Shown here in pieces: positions 17,599 to 23,610 of a stretch of 23,610 nt of DNA; position 1 is the stretch's first letter; the number at the start of each line of letters is the position of its first letter. Below the pieces are notes generated by a model. The model was not told where the DNA came from, ran no database searches, and saw only the letters and a program-made list of their open reading frames with translations. Origin of the DNA: Dunaliella salina (Eukaryota > Chlorophyta > Chlorophyceae > Chlamydomonadales > Dunaliellaceae); contig MU070705.1 in NCBI GenBank assembly GCA_002284615.2, positions 2,587 to 26,196 of the forward strand. Reading direction: 5' to 3'. The position numbers and the translations under genes are program-made.

Positions 17599-19925
17599 AG
17601 CCAGTTTTATGTTAAGGACCCTGCGGTACATACTTTACTAAGGAAGCCTAAGAAGGCACAGCGCACTCCTATTTCTGAGGAAGCATGGACTGATTGTCTT
17701 CTTAGCCACTTCAGGCCTCCAGAGCACTTGTGTGCAGGGCCAGGACCAGATGTAGGAAGAGATCTGGCAGTTCCAATTGGTCCCAATTGGGACATGATGT
17801 TCCTGCCTTATTACGGCAGCAGAGAGAAGGAGTGGGCGTGGAGCTAGATGTTGTAGATGCCCCTGACCTTACCACATTTCAGGGGTTGGTTGCTCAGCAG
17901 ATCTGTAAGATGAACGCGCAAGCTTCGCCTGGATTTGACTGTGTGGCTGCCCCTTTCATGAAGCATGCCGTGGTTGAGCGCCCACGACTAGGTAGGCGAG
18001 GGTGTGATTGGAAGAAAGCTAAGATGGCGCCGCTATACAAGAAGGGTGCTTTCTTGGACCCGAACAATTATCGCATGCTTGCAGTCAGTGGCACATTTTA
18101 TCATATGTATGCGAATGTGCTCAGGTCGTTGATTATTGATTGGTGCATGAGTAGGGGCAAAATACCAGACACTCAGTTTGGGTTTTGCCCAGGGCGCAAT
18201 ACTTTGCAACCTATCTTTATTTTGAGGCATCTGCAACACGCAGCACAAGTAAGGCATCCACATTCCTCACCCGGGATGCATGCTGCCTTTTTAGATTTTA
18301 AGCAGGCCTACGACACCATTCCTAGGCAGGCTTTGTGGCAGCACTTGCAGCGAATCCGTGCGCCTGCGCCTTTCTTAGCTGCTGTTCAGGATATGTATGA
18401 GGGGGATGAATATGTGTTGAAGGGTGCAGATAAGACAGCTAGGGTGCACCCCACTGTGGGGGTCAAACAGGGCTGCCCTCTTTCGCCCTTGCTTTTCTCC
18501 CTGTACATTAATGATGTGGACTGGATTGCAGAAGAATGTACGGGTGCAGTGACAGGGACAGAGAATTTCCATGTGTTGCACTTGCTCTTCGCTGTTGACC
18601 TGACCTTGCTAAGTAATTCTGAGGACGAAATGCAGCGAATGCTGAATCGGTTGCATTTATATGCTCAAAAGAAGCACCTCATCATTAATGCCAGCAAATC
18701 AGAGGTGGTTCACTTTAACTTCCAGGGGCCTAGGCTGCTCACATTTAGGGTGGGTGGAGCTGCGCTGCAATGTAAGGAGAGCTTCAAGTATCTGGGTATG
18801 GTTTTCCACATGACGCTGAATATGGAGAAGTCCTCTGAGCATGTTGCTGGTGCTGTCATGGCTGCTTCTGGTCGCATTTCCCAATTTGTGCGTGATTATG
18901 AGTTGGATAGTAGCCTGAGGGCCGCCCTCTGGCTTGGGAAGACGTACTTGGTTCCGGCAGCTATGTATGGCAGCCATGTCTGGGCTACTGGTTTTTGGCA
19001 ACAGGATTCAGTGTTTAAAAGTGATCTGCAAGTCAGGCACTTGGGTTTTTTGAAGCGCATTCTAGGGGTGAAGCGTTCCACTTCCAACTGGGCAGTTCTG
19101 CGAGAGTGTGGACATGAGCCTCTGCAATTCAATTGGTTCCAAGGCGTGGTAAAGATGTATAAAAGCATGCTGAGCAGTAACAGCAACACTCTCCGCAAGG
19201 TGATTCAGGCTGACTATCAAATACACCCCAGAGCGCCGAACTGCTGGACTGCGCAAGTGCTTGGTGGTTTTCAAGGGTTGAGCAAGTGTGATGAGTATGT
19301 GCGAGCATTTCAAACTGGTGTACCTATTAGGCTGCAAGAATTTGCTGATGGTTTGAGGTTGCGATTGCGTAAGGTCTGGAACACTGATGACGATCATGCT
19401 TCGCACTTGCCAATGCCTCGCGACTCTGTGGCCATTTACAAGGCTTTCTTTGGTGTGCCTTTTCCTTCAAGTGTGCGTGCTCCTGTGGGAACCCCTCATC
19501 ACATGTACCTGAACCTGTCAAGACATGTATTGCGTAATGTCAGCCGTTTCAGATTACGTGCTCACACCTTGCGTGCGGACTGTGCGATTTAGTCCCGTGA
19601 ACAGATTTCTCCTATTTGTGATAGATGCAGCTTGCATGAGGATCAAGATGAAGTTCATGTGCTTCTCAAGTATTCATGTCCTGAGGCGGGCCAGATTCGG
19701 CGTAGGTACATTGAGCTGTTTCAATGGATTGATCATTTCTCCCAAGCTGAAGCTTGTGTGCAACAGGTCAGCATTCCTATGGTTTCTGATTTTCTTTCCC
19801 AGCAGAAAAACAAACTTCCTCATTGTATTTCTGAGCTCATGGATTTGTTTATGGCTGGCGTAGACCAGTCACAGACTGATTGGCCGAACGACTTGGCTGA
19901 AGGTCCCCAAGACATTGTAACCTAA
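17580..19925 (+). pseudogene. LINE (non-LTR) reverse transcriptase ORF, inactivated
   Basis: The readable protein starts YEQASQFYVKDPAVHTLL, has PISEEAWTDCLLSHFRPPEH as in LINE linkers, and then a full reverse transcriptase domain. Motifs seen: ASPGFD; MAPLYKKG...NYRMLAVSGTFY; TQFGFCPGRNTLQ; motif A AFLDFKQAYDTIP (Asp at 18294-18296); motif B GVKQGCPLSPLLFSLYINDV; motif C LLFAVDLTLLS; then LIINASKSEVV and FKYLGMVF. The tail carries ICDRCSLHEDQDEVHVLLKYS, a C-x2-C...H...C zinc knuckle. Three lesions are visible: a frameshift around 17780-17830; motif C reading FAVD where FADD is expected (GTT at 18594-18596), removing a metal-binding Asp; and a TAG at 19590-19592, after which the same frame continues to 19925. 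No endonuclease domain is present upstream, fitting 5' truncation. Such an enzyme would copy its RNA into DNA at a chromosomal nick. The wording resembles LINEs common in green algae. Confidence 0.93.
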
Positions 19926-20171
19926 CCTGAGCAGGCTAGCAGTCAGCCGTTTTGACTGAAGGCCTTCGGTTTCCATGTAACCCTGTTACCGTGAATCCTC
20001 TGAGGCAAAACCTGAGGATAACTGATCAGATAGATGAGAAATGTGTAGGGACACAGTAAAATGTTTAAAATTTTCCAGCAAATGAATCTTGTACTGTTTT
20101 TTAGGCCTCAGGAAGAGGCTCTTGCAAAGCCTTAATACTTGCTGAAAATGCAAAATGCAATTATTTTGGGA
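19926..20171. other. Sequence after the LINE ORF
   Basis: This is likely to include the LINE 3' untranslated region (for example around TGAAGGCCTTCGGTTTCC). No poly(A) tract or clear target duplication marks the element's end. Nothing else was recognised. Confidence 0.4.
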
Positions 20172-20333
20172 CTTTGCAATGGAGTGTGCTCGCAACACTG
20201 CAAAAGCAGTACAGTATCACATGGTGACATTTTTTCCATTTAACTTTGAAAATGAAGTGTGCTCACAACATTTTAACAGCAACACAGCATTTCATGATGA
20301 TATCATTTTCATTTAGCTTTGGAAATGATTGAA
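20172..20333. repeat. Tandem duplication, units of 72-73 bp
   Basis: Units start at 20172, 20244 and (partial) 20317, each with CTTTG(C/A/G)AA(A)TG. The first two share GTGTGCTC(G/A)CAACA, CAG(T/C)A, GATGA/GGTGACAT-type and CATTTA blocks. They lie 3' of the OST48 stop codon, which is on the other strand. Confidence 0.85.
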
Positions 20334-20575
20334 ACTTTACAGTCAACCGCTGTCTCATGTCTTGCTTCATCTCTCCTCTTGGGGTTAACAGCCAATTCAT
20401 AATTCAATTCTTATTGTAAACCTTGTAATTCAATTCCAAGACACGTCAATCCAATCCTCCCTTCCTTTCTCTCCATTTCTTTCCATTACATTCCATCCCT
20501 TTCCAGAGCAATATGGCCAAAGAGCCAAAAATAAGGAATAACAAACTCCGAAGCCAGTCCGAAAAGTAGGCAACC
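20334..20575 (-). other. Probable 3' flank of the OST48 gene
   Basis: Lying just past the minus-strand OST48 stop, this segment should contain its 3' untranslated region. ATTCAATTC and TTTCC-rich short repeats are visible. No gene was recognised and no poly(A) signal can be placed with confidence. Confidence 0.4.
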
Positions 20576-20710
20576 CTAGTCTTTGTGGTACAAGAAAAAC
20601 CAGCCAAGCACAAAAAACGCTACGCATGAGCTGGCAGCAGAGGCATAGTATGGGTACGCGCATACCAAGAAGCGCTCAAACTCGTTGTGTCTGAACGGAC
20701 GTACAGGCAC
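20576..20710 (-). CDS. OST48: OST48/DDOST, terminal exon
   Basis: OST48 (yeast Wbp1) is a non-catalytic subunit of the ER-membrane oligosaccharyltransferase, which moves the lipid-linked glycan onto asparagines of nascent proteins. This exon encodes the family's C-terminus: VPVRPFRHNEFERFL, then AYPYYASA, a hydrophobic transmembrane segment (SSCVAFFVLGWFFLY) and a short lysine-containing cytosolic tail ending YHKD. Plant and animal OST48 have the same order, V-R-P-x-x-H-x-(E/Q)-(Y/F)-E-R-F, AYPYY, one transmembrane helix and a short tail; the RHNE wording is plant-like. The exon follows GGCTTGCAG and joins the 22227-22307 exon in phase 0 as ...LSKQ/VPVRP. It is 44 codons plus TAG at 20576-20578. 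The acceptor is preceded by a pyrimidine-rich tract. Confidence 0.95.
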   Translation of the reverse strand: MPVRPFRHNEFERFLVCAYPYYASAASSCVAFFVLGWFFLYHKD

Positions 20711-21172
20711 CTGCAAGCCGGAACATGAAAGGCAGCGCGATTTGAATTTGTGCTTCATCAACACAAAATCAGATTGGCTCCATCAGAGCGTGCAACAAGC
20801 CCTTCTTCCTTGCATCAAAACTCCTATGAACAGCCTGTATGTGGGCTGCATTTCTTTCAAGACTTGCTGAATCACACTCATGCTCGATGGTTGTCTTTGG
20901 AAGAAACGATTAGAATGGCACATGCCAGTGCATACGTACAAATCAAACTCTTTTTTTTTTACAGTCTAACATGTTGCATTAGCCTTGCCACAAAGCGTGA
21001 CCTCATGTGCATATTGGAGATAGTTTCGATCTATGCTTGATGCTATGCAAGTGCATGACTCTACTCTGGCAGCTTAATAAGAAGCAGTGGATACAGCTGT
21101 AAACGCGCCTGCTTCTGCGAGTAGATGTAGCTATTAAACAAGTTAGGTGTGATCCTCCAGATCACAAAAAAA

Positions 21173-21196
21173 GGGGCGGAGGCCCCCCTCCGCCCC
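21173..21196. repeat. Perfect GC-rich hairpin (10-bp stem, 4-nt loop)
   Basis: GGGGCGGAGG, CCCC loop, CCTCCGCCCC, preceded by seven or more A residues. A related inverted copy, GGGGGGCCTCCGCCCC followed by A7, is at 22024-22046, so the two together form an inverted pair about 850 bp apart inside the OST48 intron. A transcription terminator of bacterial type is not implied here. Confidence 0.85.
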
Positions 21197-21551
21197 CTCT
21201 CTCTTCAAACGTATTGTGGGATTCCATGGTTTTCCATTGCAGTGTTTGGAAATTGAAAGTCCCTCATGTGTGATAAGAAACTAGGATTACATCAAATAAG
21301 TTGCAGCATTTGTTGAGAGTGCCAAGAAATAGGAAGTGAAGCATGTGGAAGCCAATGCATGCATGCACCTAACCATGGGCTTGCAAGGCAGGAGGATGCA
21401 GGCTTAGATGCATGTCCATGCGTGGTCATGCACCTGCCTTTGTGTGCGCCCCCTGCAACACACATTATGCTCCCCCTCAAGAGCAATGGCTTTCACACCC
21501 GATGAGAGAGCCGTCCGTCAGCTGCCTGATGGGGTCATCAAGCGTTGTGTG

Positions 21552-21761
21552 CTAGAGAGCTCCAGAATCATCATCGTCTTGCCTGCGCGCTTCGGTCCTT
21601 TCTTGCGCCCGCGCCCGCCTAGCATCACGGGTGCTGTCTAAGTGCTCCTGCTTTTCACGCGCTGCTGCCAAAGCCTGAAGTCTACCACTATCAGTAACTC
21701 TCTTTCCGCTCTCCACCACCACGAAAGCCAACAAAATCACTAGCAAAGGCCACCAACGCAT
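21552..21761 (-). CDS. Possible small signal-peptide protein nested in the OST48 intron
   Basis: An ATG-started minus-strand ORF of 69 codons begins MRWWPLLVILLAFVVVESG, a good signal peptide or signal anchor, and continues as a charged helix (LQALAAAREKQEHLD, then many Arg and Glu) ending with an acidic QDDDDSGAL. TAG closes it. It lies on the same strand as OST48 within its intron, so it is either a nested gene, an alternative exon, or a chance ORF. A CAG before GCAAG (a GC-AG type donor) lies near its 3' end, in codons for ARRQD. Upstream of the ATG, AT-rich sequence contains TTTAATAAATG. I do not recognise the family. Confidence 0.35.
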   Translation of the reverse strand: MRWWPLLVILLAFVVVESGKRVTDSGRLQALAAAREKQEHLDSTRDARRARAQERTEARRQDDDDSGAL

Positions 21762-22226
21762 GACTGACTCCAATTAAAGTTTACATAATCATCATTTATT
21801 AAATTTGGGATGGTGACGTGGAAGAGCTGCAAGAATCTCAGCAGACCACCTCAGGCCAGCAGGGGGGATGCTGACCTGCAAAGTTGCTTTAGAATCAGCG
21901 CAAAATTAGCTTTCAGATGGTGCCCTTCTTATGAGCTGAGGTGGCCTGGGTGGCTCAAAGCTTTATTCTTTCAGTGTTGACCAGTCAAACGTGAAATGAA
22001 CATATGGGGGCTACGCCCTCAAAGGGGGGCCTCCGCCCCAAAAAAACCCCTAAGCTGTTTGAAAAATAGTTATTGTGGATGCAGCATTTTGAAGAACTGC
22101 ACAAGCGCCTGCTTTAGCAGGTGGAAGTAGCTGCAGCGCGCATGTCGGTGAAAAACAAAATTGCAACGAACCATTAGCTACGAGTGTAATTAAATTTGGT
22201 TGTAGGAAAGAGAAATGCGCACTCAC

Positions 22227-22307
22227 CTGCTTTGACAAGTGGATATAGCTGTAGCCCGCATGTTGGTATTCCAGGACATACTTGAACACGCCGTACACAT
22301 CTGGGAC
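22227..22307 (-). CDS. OST48: OST48/DDOST, penultimate exon
   Basis: The 27-codon exon reads VPDVYGVFKYVLEYQHAGYS then YIHLSKQ. This is the conserved OST48 block P-D-V-Y-G-V-F-x-(F/Y)-x-x-x-Y-x-x-x-G-Y, followed in the family by S-x-Q and the VRP segment of the next exon. It is luminal, just before the transmembrane helix. It starts after GGCATGCAG and ends GCAG before GTGAGT, both phase 0. The preceding exons are to the right and not found up to 23610, so the next intron is at least 1.3 kb. The acceptor's upstream tract is purine-rich on this strand, which is unusual but compatible with splicing. Confidence 0.94.
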
Positions 22308-22547
22308 CTGCATGCCAGGAATGACATGTTTTCATTTTCTTTTTCCTTTTTCTCCCGCATGCTCAGAGATGTGCTCCAAGACGAAAAGACTACACGCCAG
22401 CTCGGACCTTATTACGAAAAAAAGATGGCAAGCGAGGGGGGACACGAAGGCGACATTGATACCTCCATGGCTATGCACACAACAAACACATTAATAGCAA
22501 GGCATGTAGACACTGTCAAAGACTGGTTGGCGACCGGTGACCAATTG

Positions 22548-23150
22548 TCAAGCAGGCATGACAGCACATGTGAAGGTACATGTAAAGCATCCACACAAGC
22601 AGGCATGACAGCACATGTGAAAGGCACACATGGCAGACAAGCAAGGCATGCACACAAGCAGACATGACAATACACATAACAGACAAGCAATGTTGGTGCA
22701 CAAGCAGACACAACAGCACGCACGGCAGGCAAGCAAGGCTAGCACAGAAGCAGGCATGACAGCACATGCGAGAGGCACACATGGCAGACAAGCAAAGCAT
22801 CCACACAAGCAGACATGACAGCACATGTGACGGTGCACATCGCAGACAAGCAAAGCATCCACACAAGCAGACATGACAGCATATATAACAAACACAAACA
22901 AAAATAAAGCAAAGCATCTAGACGAGCAGGCATGACAGTACATGTGACGGTGCACATCGCAGACAAGCAAGGCATGCACACAAGCAGACGTGACAACACA
23001 CATGACAGACAGCCAAGGCTTGCGCACAAGCAGACATGGCAGCAAACGTGGCAACACACATGGCAGGCAAGCAAGGCAAGCACACAAGCAAACATGACAG
23101 CACATGTGACAGGCACACGTGACTGACAAGCCAGGCAAGCACACGAGTAG
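22548..23150. repeat. 58-bp-type minisatellite in the OST48 upstream intron
   Basis: About ten irregular units share AAGCAGACATGACAGCACA, TGTGAC(G/A)G, GCACA(C/T)(A/C)GCAGACA and AGCAA(A/G)GCATCC. One clean unit is 22803-22860 (58 bp). Because 58 is not a multiple of three the minus strand stays open in changing frames, giving an apparent cysteine-rich ORF that is a repeat artefact. Confidence 0.92.
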
Positions 23151-23283
23151 ATTACACAGAACAGACACGCAGGAAAAGCTGCGATGACTCTCTCTCACTC
23201 TTCGCTGCCTCTAGCCTAGCAGCTGCATAACCACATTGTTCATTGAATTGGAGGTGTGCTGCTTTTCCCAGCAAGCACACACG

Positions 23284-23449
23284 GACAAAGCGCACCACCA
23301 CAACTTCATGGGCCACCCTCTTGGTCTGCTGGAAGGGCGGCAGGACACAACAAAAGCTAAGTGACAGACAAAGCACACCGCAACAAATCCGTGAGCAACC
23401 CTATTGGGCTGCTGGGGGGAAGGCATGACACAACAAAAGCTGTGTGACA
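23284..23449. repeat. Two-copy 83-bp tandem duplication
   Basis: Unit 1 starts at 23284 and unit 2 at 23367. Both carry GACAAAGC(G/A)CACC, CAACCCTATTGG or CCACCCTCTTGG, TCTGCTGG or GCTGCTGG, GACACAACAAAAGCT and GTGACA. Confidence 0.85.
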
Positions 23450-23610
23450 AGGCGTGATGCTTCCACACCATCGGGACTCACGAACCCCATGGGTCCACAA
23501 GTCTCAGAGATTGCTCAGCATCATGTCACACAGAAGCCGTGGGGGTGGGTTCGAGTTGTCATACAACATTGACACACAAGAAGGAGTGTGGCGTACCACA
23601 AACTGTGCGT
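23450..23610. other. Window end, no gene recognised
   Basis: I searched the minus strand for the OST48 exon that should precede 22307 and did not find one here. It is probably still intron. Confidence 0.5.

Larger units (their letters stand above)
21081..22148. repeat. Degenerate copies of an OST48 exon end within its intron
   Basis: The exon end at 22227-22268 (plus-strand words CCTGCTTTGACAAGTGGATA and TAGCTGTAGCCCGCATGTTGG) reappears at 22105-22148 as CCTGCTTTAGCAGGTGGAAG then TAGCTGCAGCGCGCATGTCGG. Shorter pieces occur at 21081-21106 (GCAGTGGATACAGCTGTAAACGC) and 21106-21136 (CGCCTGCTTCTGCGAGTAGA). The coordinates given span the outermost copies, with unrelated sequence between. Confidence 0.65.
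20711..22226 (-). other. 1516-bp intron of OST48
   Basis: The donor is GCAG before GTGAGT and the acceptor TTGCAG before GTGCC; the exon junction protein sequence is continuous with the family. Both junctions carry GCAGGTG. The intron includes a possible nested ORF (21552-21761), GC-rich hairpin repeats and partial copies of the upstream exon's end (near 21081-21136 and 22105-22148). Confidence 0.9.

Noticed and set aside
22516..23198. Cysteine-rich minus-strand ORFs (up to 216 codons)
   Set aside because: They come from the 58-bp minisatellite, with frames cycling through the repeat; not a protein family.
1..23610. Dinoflagellate origin, suggested by matching intron ends and many LINEs
   Set aside because: Introns here use plain GT-AG donors, and the OST48 and kinase exons read like plant versions (VRPFRHNE, IDMPLLFE). 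Green lineage fits better, though this is not proof.
1..23610. CRISPR arrays, bacterial operons or riboswitches
   Set aside because: The tandem repeats have no unique spacers of constant length, and the genes are spliced; the DNA is eukaryotic.

Overview
The window looks like nuclear DNA of a green-lineage eukaryote, probably an alga with a large, repeat-rich genome. Two host genes are recognisable from split exons, and both resemble plant versions. One is dephospho-CoA kinase (plus strand, left end). The other is the C-terminal end of OST48/DDOST, a subunit of the oligosaccharyltransferase complex (minus strand, right end). Both are partial: the 5' exons of each lie outside the window. Canonical GT-AG introns, low gene density, kilobase introns packed with repeats, and LINE-type reverse transcriptases all point to a eukaryote. 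The exact genus cannot be read from the sequence.

Layout. 1-629: upstream intron of the kinase gene, with a (CA)n run and a 71-bp tandem duplication. 630-862, 6314-6457 and probably 6581-6697: kinase exons. The 5451-bp intron between the first two holds a purine minisatellite with a 79-bp higher-order period, a hAT-like non-autonomous element (about 1.6 kb) with terminal inverted repeats and a near-perfect 8-bp target duplication, a palindromic tandem repeat and one copy of a dispersed repeat. 6775-10345: two diverged copies of dispersed repeats R1 and R2 around an AT-rich island (about 7.4-8.5 kb) that carries small unrecognised ORFs. 10346-12300: mostly unassigned, with possible decayed exons. 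12301-12776: a MITE-like element with inverted repeats of about 51 bp.

12880-16530 (minus) and 17580-19925 (plus) are two head-to-head retroelement relics. The minus one is unusual. It reads, with several frameshifts, as a PHD finger, a region resembling PCIF1-type adenine methyltransferases, an RNase H domain and a C-terminal zinc knuckle, with no reverse transcriptase visible. Two more pieces of the same C-terminal region lie at 12040-12262 (plus) and 12880-13345 (minus). The plus one is a nearly intact LINE reverse transcriptase, killed by a FADD-to-FAVD change, one nonsense codon and an upstream frameshift.

20576-20710 and 22227-22307 (minus): the last two visible OST48 exons, separated by a 1516-bp intron. 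That intron contains a possible nested signal-peptide ORF and partial copies of the exon end. 22548-23449: 58-bp and 83-bp minisatellites, probably inside the next OST48 intron.

The two host genes are unrelated in function (coenzyme A synthesis; protein N-glycosylation) and converge on about 14 kb of transposon-filled intergenic DNA. The clearest themes are intron growth by repeats, splice sites whose two ends carry the same AG|GT-type sequence, and the methyltransferase-like/RNase H retroelement.
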